Notes under the pieces: generated by a model
Database searches by the model: none
Told to the model about the DNA's origin: nothing
Seen by the model: the letters and a program-made list of their open reading frames with translations, nothing else
DNA from: Atherix ibis
Taxonomy: Eukaryota > Arthropoda > Insecta > Diptera > Athericidae
Direction of reading: 5' to 3'
Assembly: GCA_958298945.1 (NCBI GenBank)
Contig: OY282607.1
Coordinates: forward strand, 78,174,868 to 78,238,867
Length of the DNA stretch: 64,000 nucleotides
Shown here: positions 48,064 through 59,988 of the stretch, one piece after another
Position numbering within the stretch: the first letter of the stretch is position 1
Layout: each line of letters begins with the position of its first letter
Translations under genes and position numbers: made by a program

Positions 48064-49026
48064 CGAGGTCTGTTCAAAAAGTATCGCGAATTTTGAACTT
48101 CCGCGGGCTACGTATATTTGATTTTCGATTTTTTATGGCGTTATGTTGGTACTCATGTCTCTCACTTATGCAGACAAGTTCGGCCATTTTGAATGTTCAG
48201 TTAATTTTTGACAGCTGCTTTGCTTGCACGTGTTTTGGCTCGTCTTCGATTTTTGCACGTTCCAAAAAATGGATCAAAGAATCTGTTTCGGGAACAAGAA
48301 AAAGTTACAGGGGGGCAGATCTGGGGAATACGGTGACTGCGGCATTATTAGTGTGTTGATTTTGGCCAAAAATTCGCGCACAAGCAACGATGCGTGAGCA
48401 GGGTTGTTATCATGGTGCAAAAACAATTTTTGTTCTTCCACAAATCCGGGCGTTTCTGGCGGATTGCTTCGCGCAACTTGCGCATAACTTGCAGGTAATA
48501 TTCCTTATTGACCGTTCTACCTTGAGGCAAGAAGTCATGATGCACCACAATCGAAGAAAACTGTAAGCAAAACCTTCACATTGACCGAACTCCTGCAATC
48601 GAAGAAAACTGTAAGCAAAACCTTCACATTTGACCGAACTTAACGCGCTTTTTTCGGTCTTGGCTCGTGCGGCAGCTTCCATTAGGATGATTGAGCTTTG
48701 GTTTCCACGTTATAACCATAAACCCATGATTCGTCACCAGTTATGACCCTCTGGAGCAAATTTGGGTCGTCGCGGACAGAGTCCAACAACTCCTTAGCAA
48801 TGTTAATGCGACGCTGTTTTTGGTCAAAAATGGGCAAAAATCGAAGACGAGCCAAAACACGTGCAAGCAAAGCAGCTGTCAAAAATTAACAGAACATTCA
48901 AAATGGTCGAACTTGTCGGCATAAGTGAGAGACATGAGTACCAACATAACTCCACAAAAAATCTAAAATTTAATTTACGTAACCTGCGGAAATTCAAAAT
49001 TCGTGATACTTTTTGAACAGACCTCA
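48064..49026 (-). mobile_element. Mariner derivative with 193-bp terminal inverted repeats
   Basis: The left arm 48064-48256 and right arm 49026-48834 are near-identical inverted copies, both starting CGAGGTCTGTTCAAAAAG or a close version; a TA precedes the left end. Between them the minus strand carries transposase fragments: LDSVRDDPNLLQRVITGDES and WVYGYNVETKAQSS (first Asp region) and FLPQGRTVNKEYYLQVMRKL, with CFCTMITTLLTH-type debris where HHDNAPAH is expected. The helix-turn-helix part and everything after the second Asp are missing. A 48-bp tandem duplication lies at 48549-48644. The 268-bp relative at 14003 shares the arm. Confidence 0.85.
48549..48644. repeat. 48-bp tandem duplication inside the mariner derivative
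   Basis: The unit starting AATCGAAGAAAACTG at 48549 is repeated at 48597 with a 48-bp period and one single-base difference in the ACATTGACC region. It duplicates transposase sequence (LLTVF-type region, antisense) and adds a further frame disruption. Confidence 0.9.
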
Positions 49027-52000
49027 AATATAGTTTTAAAACAAAAAATAAAAAATTATTATAATACGCTAATTTGGCAAGATCGGATAAATAAAACTGC
49101 ATATGTAAAAAAAAGCTAATTAATTATCCAGCATCAAATAATTAGTTTTTGATTTGTTTTTATGTAATCTGTTGGCGATTTAATCCCCTTATTGCCATAA
49201 TAGAATGTGAAGCCATTTTATAGCAAATAACTGATTTTTATTCAATAATTTAAGAAAGAAAACGAATAAACATTCGCAACAATTTTCTTGACGAAAGAAT
49301 TTTAACTACAAAAGTAGTTAAAATAAAAATATTATAAATGAATAATATTACAAGTAGTGTTTTACCCCATCTATTGGTATTAAACTAAAGTTTGACAATA
49401 TTCTCTTTAACAACATTAATAGAACAAAATAACATATGTTTTTAGGTAAATTTAGTCGATATATGCAGATTCAGAACTATTATTACAATGTGAGAGAAAT
49501 AAAATTATCAATAAACGGAATCTAAGAAATGTAATTTACCAAGTTGGAGAAAAACCAGTCGATTAATTTTTTTGTTTGTACAAATTTATCCAGTTAAGAT
49601 TCAGCGATTGTGTTAAATCTTAGATGTTTTTTTTTTTGCTATACAACTGCATAGCAAATCTAATTTAAATGCAAAAATTTTAATTTGCCTAGTTCCTGAT
49701 CGCTAATATTTGCATTGGAATTAATGGTTTATTTCGAGATTCATGGTCATATTATATATTATATGAGTGGAGAGTATTTTAATTATGTTACAAATTTTTA
49801 AAAAACATTTTTCATCAAAGTATATAAAACAACCTACATCGAAAAATTTTGTCATTATTTTATGAATATTTATTTTTTGGTTGTTTAATTTTTGCTTTTT
49901 TTATATTTCCCTGCAGTAAACATAATTTTAACTTAGCCCATTTTTAACCATACCTCTATTTAGATATTTTATAGGCAAAAGGATACATAATCTCATATAT
50001 ATAGATGCATACATAAGGTTACCGTACACAACATGTGATATTAATGCAGACAAATATGCACTAGTACTCGTGGCAGCCCCTTATCGAAAAACTAGAATAC
50101 CTCCGCTAGTATAAACTATTGAAGAATATATTCCTCGTAGTGCATGTACACAAGCAAATATACTGCAGGAGTAGAAGCAAAAAAAAACAACTATTTTTAC
50201 AACTAGTTCTTGTCAAGGAACAGAAATCCGTGTTATGATTAATTTCGATTGTATGGGAAAACATATGCATGCACTCCCCTTTTAAGGCATTTGTATGTAT
50301 CTAATCATGTATGTATACATACAATATATTGGTATAAATTTTGGTTTATGCACAAGTGCTCAGAATATTGAAATAATCGTATTTTTTTAAATGTAACTTA
50401 AACGGTATTGGCAGTAATGTTATTCAATTTTATTGCGAACGACTTCTTAAGGCAAATGCTTATTCTAACGCAAGAGGATTACCACGAACAAAGCTCAACA
50501 ATAAGGAATGCCCCCAAAAAAGGAATTGTAATTGTTTGTTGTGTGGAAAAAACTTTCGATGAATCACACCGGAACACATGCGAGAAAGTTTCGCAAAGGT
50601 ACAAGTTTTGACTTTGATTCTAACTACTTTGAATAGTTTTAAGAAAATTTTTATTGCCAAACTGTTGAATTGAATACAAACTGCCAGATTACTATTCTGT
50701 TCAGGATTAGTAAGGGAAATATAGAAAATCACTTCCGGAATCATTAAATTCTGTTGTTGGATTTGGTTCGATTTGTGGCCGTGCACCTCTCTCTGCATGG
50801 CTTATTGCTTCGTGTGACTTTACGAGTCTTATGAGCCTTATGGTCGCGTGTTTTTCTGAATTTATCAAACTTGCAAGCGATTTTCAATACGTACATAAAA
50901 GCTACTAAAAAAATATAATACACTCTAAGTGGATGCGAAATATACAAAATTGATATCAAATTGATTTCCAACAGCCTATCCATCTATTCCTTAACAAATA
51001 ACGTCTCCCTCCTAATAGATAAACAAGTACCGAAGAGCACTTATCGCTAAAGGAGAATCGATACTTTGTATGACACATACTTCTCTCTTCGATACTTTGT
51101 CATTAAACATTAGCACCGAAACTTTTCCATTACAAATTCTATTGATTTTTGTTCAATTTATTATTAATATTAGACATTTTATTGAAAAATAAATTTACAA
51201 AATTCTGCCAGCTACATATAATTGTTTTTTTTTATAGAAATCTTTTTTTAAAATTCTATTTGCAACTATTAAATCAAATGTTTGTTACTCACTTAAAATG
51301 TTGAATTATTCTAAATTTAATTCATGAAATTTTTGAATTTTTCTAAGGCCAATTCTATTGATAATTTAGTTTTTTAAAAAACGGAATAAATTTTTCACAA
51401 CTATTTGTAAAAAAAAAAATATAAAACGACCGAAAACAATTTCGAGTGGCGCTGAGCAATATGACAGGCCCGGGTTATAGGTATTAGACAGGCGGGAGCG
51501 AAACAACACTCACAGCCAATATTATACATTCGACCAAATGAAACACTGCCATTCCAATTCACTGTATCTTATATATACGCGGCTTAAACATATTTTGACA
51601 GCAATTCTGCATAACAAAACCGAATGCAATTCGATTCGCATGAAGAACATGTCAAATTTTCAATTCCATTCCAAGTCAGTTTAGTTAACAGTGTAGCTCC
51701 CGTACTTTCAATGCATTTCTTATTGGAGTAGTGTAATGTCAAAAACATCAGGTTTCGCCTGCGGAACGTTCGAAACGGCACAAAGCGATAAATAGCCGAT
51801 GACGTGCAGCGAATTTAGGTTAACCCGCGTAAATACTTCTTTTATTTAACCGAATATATTGCTATAGGAAATTCAGCTGTGAAAGCAAAAAAATATTAAC
51901 AAAATAATTTGAAGTTTCAAAACTTATGTGATATTGGGATATTTAAAATGGTATATGGTATTCTACAAATAAGATTTGGTTGTAAAACAAACCTCACAAA

Positions 52001-52480
52001 TATGTGTTGTTTGTGTGCGATAAATTTCTTAAAAATTTTATTACTATAAACAATTATATGTTGAATGTTATTTGTTAAAAATTGTGCTAGCATTTAAAAT
52101 AATTTTTTAAAAAAATTGTTAAAAATTAACAATATAAGCGATGCAGTGGTATTATAAGAATAATTTTATATATGAATTTTAGTACAAATAATTTTTGATG
52201 ATTTTATATTCCATTACACAAAAAATAGAGGAGAATAAATAAAATAATAATACTATTAAGAAATTTTTGATTAAATTTGCAATTATGGAAATCGACTAGT
52301 GTTTATTATCATATAAAGTAAGTATTGTAGAAGTTTTTCAAAACAAGATAATCAACACAACCTCAATTAATTATCAGTTTCGTTTAACTACGTTATCAAA
52401 GATTGAAGAATCATTGAAGAAGAAAAAACGATTTAATTATCATGTTAGGTTAAAGCATATATTGTGAAATTAATTATATA
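49027..52480. other. Intergenic region upstream of Mocs2
   Basis: No supported gene. Frames at 50408-50611, 50460-50798 (minus) and 51584-51781 (minus) have no recognisable motif. The Mocs2 promoter must lie in the last few hundred bases, but no TATA box or initiator could be singled out from the AT-rich background. Confidence 0.5.
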
Positions 52481-52747
52481 ATGAATGATTCTACAATAAG
52501 TGCAAATATATTATTTTTCGCCAAAAGTCGTGAATTAAGTGGATTAAACGAGGCCACCATTCTGTTACCAACGAGCATAACTTGTGGCGAATTAATTAGA
52601 ATTTTGTGCAGAAAATACGGAATTGAAACTATTAAGAATAATATTATTTTAGCTGTTAATCAAACATATTGTGAAAATCTGGGAGAGGAACTAAACTTAA
52701 AGGACGGTGACGAAATTGCTATTATCCCGCCGATAAGTGGTGGCTAA
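52481..52747 (+). CDS. Mocs2A: Molybdopterin synthase sulfur carrier subunit (MOCS2A, MoaD-like)
   Basis: The 88-residue single-exon frame has the MoaD/ubiquitin beta-grasp profile. It opens ISANILFFAKSRELSG and closes LNLKDGDEIAIIPPISGG. The terminal Gly-Gly is the residue pair that is adenylated and thiocarboxylated by MOCS3/Uba4, and then donates sulfur in the conversion of precursor Z to molybdopterin in the cytosol. Length matches the family. The ATG at 52481 is the first in frame and gives the expected N-terminus. The Mocs2B start follows the stop by 34 nt, suggesting one dicistronic transcript, as known for animal MOCS2. Confidence 0.93.
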   Translation: MNDSTISANILFFAKSRELSGLNEATILLPTSITCGELIRILCRKYGIETIKNNIILAVNQTYCENLGEELNLKDGDEIAIIPPISGG

Positions 52748-52781
52748 GTCTTATTGGTTAAGAAGGGATTAGACTAGAAGG

Positions 52782-54280
52782 ATGAATTTTCTCAAACTTT
52801 TAAAAACTGAACTTGATATTAATGCAATAAACGATCTCGTAGCTCATGAATCTTGCGGTGCTATTTCACTATTTATCGGAACTACTCGAGATAATTTCGA
52901 TAACAAAAAAGTAAATATTCTCACAATTTTTATTTTGTTTTATTTTAATAAACATCATTGGGACATATTCCAGGGAGAAACACTTATTTTATACACTATG
53001 ACCATCTATTAACCGTTTTTTTTTCGTATACTGCAGGTAATTTCGTTAGAGTATGAAGCATACGAACCAATGGCAATGAAATCGTTGAATGGAATCTGTG
53101 GAGACGTACGCTCGAAATGGCCTGATATAAAGAATATAGCAATATATCATCGGTTAGGTTTGGTTCCAGTGAAACAATCTAGCGTTGTGATAGCAATTAG
53201 TTCACCGCATCGTCAAGATAGTCTTGAAGCTGTACAGTACACCATAGATGAATTGAAAAAAAATGTGCCTATTTGGAAAAAGGAATTATATGATAATGAA
53301 GAAGGTATCTGGAAGGAAAACAGAGAATGTCATTGGCTAAATAGATAATATTTAATTAAAAACACTATTATTGTTTAATAAACCTATTATTGTTCTTACC
53401 AAAATGATTCAGCTTAGTTTTTTTTTCTTTATCTGTTTCCAATTTAGCTGATCGAAAAGATATTGATTCGAAACCAATTAGAAAACGTTCCAAATTAAAT
53501 TTTGATATGTGTTTGGTAAAAGCAAGTGAAATTCCAAAAAATCTTATTCAAATTAATGCTGATAAAGAAGAATTGTCTAGACGAATGAGTTGTTTTATAG
53601 TAAAGAAACGAGAAGAAATTGATCTCTATAATGCAATTGATTTTATTCAGAAAAAAGCGACCACTCAAAACGACAACAGTGATTCTTGTGCCCGTGTGAA
53701 TAGTATAGCAATTAAAGAAAAGGATTTTCGAGGCCATTTCAAAAGTACTAAGTTTTTTATTCAATTAAAAGTAGTTACTTAATTAAATTAATTTTAATTT
53801 CAAGCTCATAGAGTCAAAAATGAATTGGGACCACAAATCAAACCAGATTATATGGGTACGTTGGATAAACTAAATAATAGCAACACATTAAATGGATTGA
53901 GTATGAAAACCGCAGATCGGGAAACGATTATAAACATACCTCAAGGAATTTCAGAGCGTATAGATAATGTGGAAGAGTATCTAAAATTAGAATCTAATAA
54001 TATGAAAGATATTTATCGCCGATTGAAGAATATTGAAGACAGAATTATATTTTTGGAAGGATCATCACCAGAATATTGTCATTTTCTTGTAATATTTCAT
54101 TTAAAAAAAAAATATTTCAAAAATGAAATTATTAGAACTGTTTTTTTTATTTATAATTCTCAGGGAAATAGTAACATATGCACAACGGAAAAACAGAAAA
54201 AGAACTATACAATAGAGGAAATTGATAATTTAATAGAACAATTATCACAAAATATTAAAAAAGAAACCGCGTCTACATGA
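52782..54280 (+). CDS. Mocs2B: Molybdopterin synthase catalytic subunit with ATAC-type extension (MOCS2B)
   Basis: The large subunit of molybdopterin synthase. Exons: 52782-52910, 53037-53328, 53448-53744, 53805-54088 and 54164-54280; introns are 60-126 bp and phases agree throughout. The MoaE domain comprises [72 protein letters not shown] and [10 protein letters not shown]. The extension ([64 protein letters not shown], then a Lys-rich tail) matches the insect Mocs2B C-terminus that associates with the ATAC acetyltransferase complex. The predicted length is about 372 residues, close to the 367 I recall for Drosophila. The second donor is uncertain: GTCATT at 53329 keeps the conserved WKENRE, while a stronger-looking GTATCT at 53305 is also in phase but skips it. 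Confidence 0.92.
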
Positions 54281-54323
54281 TATAAACTATGTATTGTATA
54301 CAAATTTATTAATTATATAAGAT

Positions 54324-54344
54324 AATAAATATTTCATGAATAAA
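54324..54344 (+). terminator. Likely Mocs2 polyadenylation signals
   Basis: AATAAA occurs at 54324-54329 and again at 54339-54344, 44-64 nt after the Mocs2B stop. Both are in the right position for a 3' processing signal, although the AT-rich background makes the motif common. Confidence 0.5.
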
Positions 54345-54578
54345 GTATATTTGGTTTTTTTCTTCAAAAAATTGATTACTAAAAATGAGGAAGGAAGCTT
54401 TAAAATATATTCAAATAAATTTTATCGCAATACTAATATATAAAACAAGCCAATATTTTGGTTTAAATTTTTGCTAAACTTTTTTCTCTAACATCTAAAA
54501 TATTAGATAGCATCTGTGTTCTTTGAATTTAATTTTGTAAATTTTATAGCAATGTGATATTGAAAACTTGAATATATA

Positions 54579-55423
54579 AGGTTTTCCAAAAGGAATGATG
54601 ATTTCTTTAAAAAAAAAAAACACTAATTGTTAAGGAAATTCAAATGTTTTTTTTGCAGGAACTTCTTTTGTAGGAACGCATTCGATGAACCCAATTTTCG
54701 AGCACTTTTTCCACTAAAACAAGTCGTATGTCATAAATAGCACGTTCAATATTGACTTCTAAAGCTTGAAGAGAGTCTAGTTTATTGCTAAAGACCAATG
54801 ACTTCAAATAACCCTACAAGAAATAGTTTAATGGTGTTAAATCACAACTTCTTGGAGGCCATTCAATGTCACAATTTCTTGAAATAATCGAATCTCCACA
54901 CTTTTCTCGCAATAATTCGGTTGTTGCACGTGCTGTGTGGCACGTAGCCCCGTCTTGTTAGAACCAGATGTTGTCAAGATCAACTTCTTCCAATTTCGGC
55001 CATAAAAAGTTGGTTATCATCGATCTATACCGCTCTGCATTGACAGTAACGGTGCTACCAGCTTCATTTCGAAAGAAGTACGAACCGATGATTCCACCAG
55101 ACCAAAAATCACACCCAACTGTCAATTTAGGTGAATATAATGGGTGTTCATGAATAATTTGTGGATTTTCTTCGCACCAGAATCGACAGGTTTGTTTATT
55201 TATCAAAATAATCATTCTCCAATTGCGCACGAAAAGTTGCAATTGGAGAATGATTATTTTGATAATCAAATTGAATAATTTGTAAACGTTGTTCTTGCGT
55301 ATATCTCTCCATGATGAAATTGTAAACATTACTGAATACAATGGAAAAAAAAGACAGATCATGACATATTACAAATGGCCGAAACGTCACTTAGAAATCA
55401 TATCACTCTTATTGGAAAGCCCT
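54579..55423 (-). mobile_element. Deletion derivative of a DD41D-type mariner (rosa-like), copy 2
   Basis: It starts AGGTTTTCCAAAAGG after TA and ends TTGGAAAGCCCT before TA; length 845 bp, with transposase on the minus strand. Readable blocks are MERYTQEQRLQIIQFDYQNN (about 55310), CRFWCEENPQIIHEHPLYS, GGIIGSYFFRNEAGSTVTVN, AERYRSMITNFLWPKLEE and VDLDNIWF; a stop then replaces the glutamine codon before QDGAT-type sequence, and the C-terminal CDLTPL region follows near 54850. At the central deletion junction it carries a 26-bp inverted duplication (55201-55264). It is related to 27418-28283 and not active. Confidence 0.85.
55201..55264. repeat. Perfect 26-bp inverted duplication at a deletion junction
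   Basis: The arms 55201-55226 (starting TATCAAAATAATCATTC) and 55239-55264 are exact reverse complements, separated by a 12-nt loop. The copy at 27418 has the sense arm but not the inverted one at the equivalent place, so the inverted arm arose with or after the internal deletion. Confidence 0.9.
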
Positions 55424-56530
55424 ATATAACCAAATGTATGTGGATTTTTAGTGGAATTTAAGACCCACTTGATTTGAACCATTAATTTTAGAAAGTATGT
55501 ATTTTCATTTTTTATAAAACCATACGGAAACTTTCATTGTTAAAATACTTTTACTCCATATTAACGTTATTCAACGATAATAATGAATGTCTTGAGGTAT
55601 ATTTTGTATCTTCCGGCCATTGTAACATAAATGCCATTTACTAGTTTCTAGAATGTGAGAGCCAGGCTTTATTTTAAACCATTCAATTCTATCAATTATC
55701 AATTTTTAAATTATGCTACCTCAAACCCAAAAAAAAAATTGATAATGTTAAATATTGCTTTAAAATTGTTCAATTCCATTGCATCACAGAATACTTCAAT
55801 TGTGAGTATAAGAGCAATTGAGCAGCGAAGAACAAAGAAGGCCCCCAATACCATTTGATAAATACAATATATTCTGAACTCATGAAAAGTGGAATTACAG
55901 CGTCCAAAGTAGTAATACAACGTAACTACTCTATAACTAATCCTCTGTAAAAACTACGAAAGGCAACATAATCAATATTACAAAAAATTGTCGATTTTGT
56001 AGCAATTTTTTATTACCGAAAGGTAATTTTCATACTATTTCTATCCTCTTCAAATGACACTGGGCACTATTCCTAGTACCACAAATTTGTATACATGTAT
56101 TTCGATTCTATCAGCTGAAATGGATCTTAAATATAATCTATTGAATAGATCATTTATACAAAAAAAATTGTTTTTTTTACATTTTATTATCATTATTATT
56201 ATTATTATTATTAATTTTTTTAATGAATTAGCTTAGCACTATTATACAGTTACGAATAAATTAAATGACATTGCGCTTTTACAGTGACATTCATCATTCT
56301 CATTTAAATAAATTTTTTTTTCTTTTTAAATTTTACTCTCATTTATTATATTTTCTTTATTAATTTTTAGCATTATCATTATTATCTTCAGTAATTATAA
56401 TATATCTTGTATTCATATATTATATACCAATCTTGCAATAATTCCAATAATAAAAATAATTCATTAAGCAATATGTTTTGTATTTAGATTTTTTTTTCAT
56501 TACTCTTTATTCATATGCATACACACCCAC

Positions 56531-56561
<31 letters not shown>

Positions 56562-57179
56562 CTTACAAATAAGTTATTTTTTTCTGCTAATTTAATCGAA
56601 TTTATTTAATTTTTTCTTATTTTTTTTTTCAATTTGAATTTTTAGTTTTCTCTTTTTGTTTTCAATTTGCCATCCATCATCTTTATTGTAATATTACAAT
56701 ATCTTCTTATTTCTCTTGCTCGTTTAATTTCGTTTTTACTTATATATACTAAAATCTATAAATTAATTACAATGTGTGTATGTGTGTGTGTGTGTATAAG
56801 TGTATGTGTATTTTTATCATTATTTTTTTTTCTTTTTTTTTTTTGCTAAAGTTTAACATTGACCCTGCTTTAACACCACAATCAATTCATTTGTTAAAAA
56901 AAGGTCGTTTTTTAATCTCTTAATTTCATTCATTTATATATATATACATATATATATATGTATATATAAATACATAAATAAATATATATATATGTATATA
57001 TTACTTATTTTAGTATTTTTATTAATTAATCGATATAAAATTGTAATTATATTACGAATATTATAATTAGTTAATATATAATAATAAATAATAACAGAAA
57101 TAGTAATAATTATAATAATAATATTCAATTATATATAACAATAATAATTATTATTTATTATTTTTTATTACTATCACTA

Positions 57180-57210
<31 letters not shown>

Positions 57211-58076
57211 TAGTATTATTATTATTATTATAATTATAATTATAACTATTATTATCATTATTACTATCATAATTATAACTATATAAAATTAAATTATAGA
57301 AATAAATTATATAAAAGGAACAAAAAAGAAAGCATCTTTATTGATACACACAGTTTAAAAATTGAAATAAAAAATATTGACAACTACTTCTAAATTCTTA
57401 ATTAAATGTGTTCATTATTATTTTGATTCGTATTTTTTTTCTCCTTTACTTTTCTTATTATTTTCTATTTATCTTCTTTTTCTTATTTTTGTTTTTAATA
57501 TTAATTTTCATTCCAATAAAAACAAAACATTGTTCTCTTTTCTTTTATTCATTGTCTCTGTCTCTGTCTCTCTCTCTCTCTCCCTCTCTCTCTCTCTTTC
57601 TCACTCTGTTTATCTATCTCTCTGTCCTTCTAAAAATGATTTTTTTTAATGAATTTACAATACATAATACGATATTGATCATTGAACATATACATATATA
57701 TATAAATATATATATATATGTATGTATGTACATACGTTATGAAATAGTGAAATTATTTGAACAAGATCCAATATAAATAAGATAAAATCCAAAATAAGTA
57801 AAAACAATTATATTTATATTTATGCGTATGTATAATATAGTATATATTTTATTATATTATTTATTCCATATTACTATAATATGATGATAGTTAATAATGC
57901 CGGGGCACATACAGAGTTTCTACTTAATAGGTATAGGTTCGTCATTTAACAAATGAAGGATGTGAGAATATAGTAGTAGTAATTGTGAGACGCAATGAAA
58001 TACATAAGAAAATTCGTAAAATTTATATTAATATATGCATACAATACATACATATATATGTATGCATATGTATATA

Positions 58077-58113
<37 letters not shown>

Positions 58114-58245
58114 AAAAAGGAAAAGAATATATAAGAGAATATATGTATATTTAACTTATAATTAAACTAAATATAATATTTTATGTTCATTCTATACGCA
58201 TTATAATAATATTTATTTATTCATTATCGTTATTATTAATTATCA

Positions 58246-58283
<38 letters not shown>

Positions 58284-59988
58284 ACATTTGTTTTTTTTTT
58301 GTAGAATTTTTGTTTTATTCAATAATATTCTAATCAATGTCTCTCAGTAGAACCTCACGGAATTTTGCAGATTTTTTGTTCTTTTTTTTCGTTTATAAAT
58401 ATATTTCTAAATTTTTTTTTTTTTTTTATTTTTTTTTTAATTTTGTTTATAAATTTATACTTATGTTTGATAATATAACACTATATGCTGTTTAGTTCAA
58501 TTACGTGACGACATTTTTTTTTTTTTTAAATAATTTTATATGCATTTCGTTTGATTTGCTTTTATGTATTATCTTTGTTGTTTTAATATATTATTCAATG
58601 TATTTTAGTTTTTCTTCATTTTCATATATTTGAGCAAATTATTTCGTAAACGATAACAGATTCCATATACATAATGACATACCCCATTTACATACATTCA
58701 TACATTCATACATTCATACCTACATACATCAAACGAGATTTTTTAAGTCCATAATTATTTTTTTTTTAAGTAAACAGCTAGGATCTGTTGTACAAAAGGA
58801 GTAATGGAATTATAAATTTTAAAAAATCTAGACTATTTTTCTTATTTGTTTTTTTTTTTTTTTTCTAAAAATAAGTTCAACTGAATCTAATTTAATAACA
58901 GATAGATTTTTTAATAAGTTTCATTTTTTCCTTCTTTTTATGAGTAATCGAAAATAAGCAAATTAGTCGCTATAAAAAATGAAAAATTAGCAAGAACTAT
59001 TTTAAAATAACATTAATATAAGACATTCTTTTTTATAAATGAATGATCAGTCGATTATTTATTAGAAGGTAATTAATTTTATTTCGTTTTTTTTTTCTCG
59101 TAATAATACCACAATTACAGTTATACTGCTCATACTATTTTAAAATGCAATTGCATAAAACAAATCAATGAAAATTAATTAGAATTATTATTAATAAAAT
59201 ATTTCGAAATAGTAAATATAAATAAACGGTAAAATTAGAAATGAAAATTCTTCTCTGCGTTGACTTGTATGTGTGAATTAGAAAATAATTTCTGATTATT
59301 TGATTATCGGGTACAGAATCCTAGATTGATTTATTCGCACTAATGTATGTATATGTATAACATTAATATTATTTTATTTATTTATTCACTGTTATTATTA
59401 TACGATATTATAAATTTTTCATTAATTTTTTCACGCTTTTTTTTTATTATTTAAAACTACTACTGCTAATCATTGTTTATTATGTCTGGATTGAATGTTT
59501 TTTTTCTGTTTGTTAATTTTGATAATCTCATTTGTTTTTTTTTCTTCTCCTCCGTAATGTATAATCGCTTACCTTTTTTAACTCTCTTCTCTGCATATAT
59601 AAATTTGTATTTTGATCGCCCTTTTACGCTCTTACAAGTTTTAATTTATTATGATGGATTTCCACACAAATATTCTATTATTTTATTTATTATTTTTTTT
59701 TTTTTTTAAATTAAGTTTAGGTTTAAATTTTCTTTTTTTGTAAGTTGACGTTTTAGTCCCTATTAATTAGCATATCTTTATATACCTTTCTCGTATACAT
59801 ACAAATTTATACACGTGAAAATTGAAAACCAATTTATGCAAGGAACAATACCGTAATGCAGATAGACAACGGTACAATGAAACTATGAGTTCCATTGTTG
59901 GATCTTGCATGAGGATACGTGTATGCATGTGTTGTTTTGGTGGACCAGTTATTGGAATTGTATGTTGGTGATCACAATTTGGTAGCGA
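55424..59988. other. Low-complexity AT-rich region, probably including the Smrter 3' UTR
   Basis: No protein-coding frame is supported. It is dominated by poly-T runs and short tandem repeats. Adjacent to 59988, on the minus strand, it should carry the long 3' untranslated region of Smrter. TTTATT words (AATAAA on the minus strand) are too frequent to choose a poly(A) site. Confidence 0.5.
56520..58290. repeat. Cluster of simple sequence repeats
   Basis: Several microsatellites lie close together: TA repeats at about 56530-56560, 56936-57000 and 58060-58110; TG repeats at 56770-56800; ATT/TTA triplets at 57178-57232 and 58246-58280; TC repeats at 57560-57602. They lie downstream of Smrter and give misleading low-complexity open frames. 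Confidence 0.85.

Noticed and set aside
50408..50983. Open frames upstream of Mocs2
   Set aside because: No motif, no splice context and frames on both strands overlap; consistent with chance.
57377..57776. Plus-strand frames with Ser-Leu repeats and hydrophobic runs
   Set aside because: Generated by the TC and TA microsatellites; low complexity with no gene context.
56520..58290. CRISPR-like or regulatory repeat array
   Set aside because: These are simple di- and trinucleotide microsatellites without unique spacers; the genome is eukaryotic.
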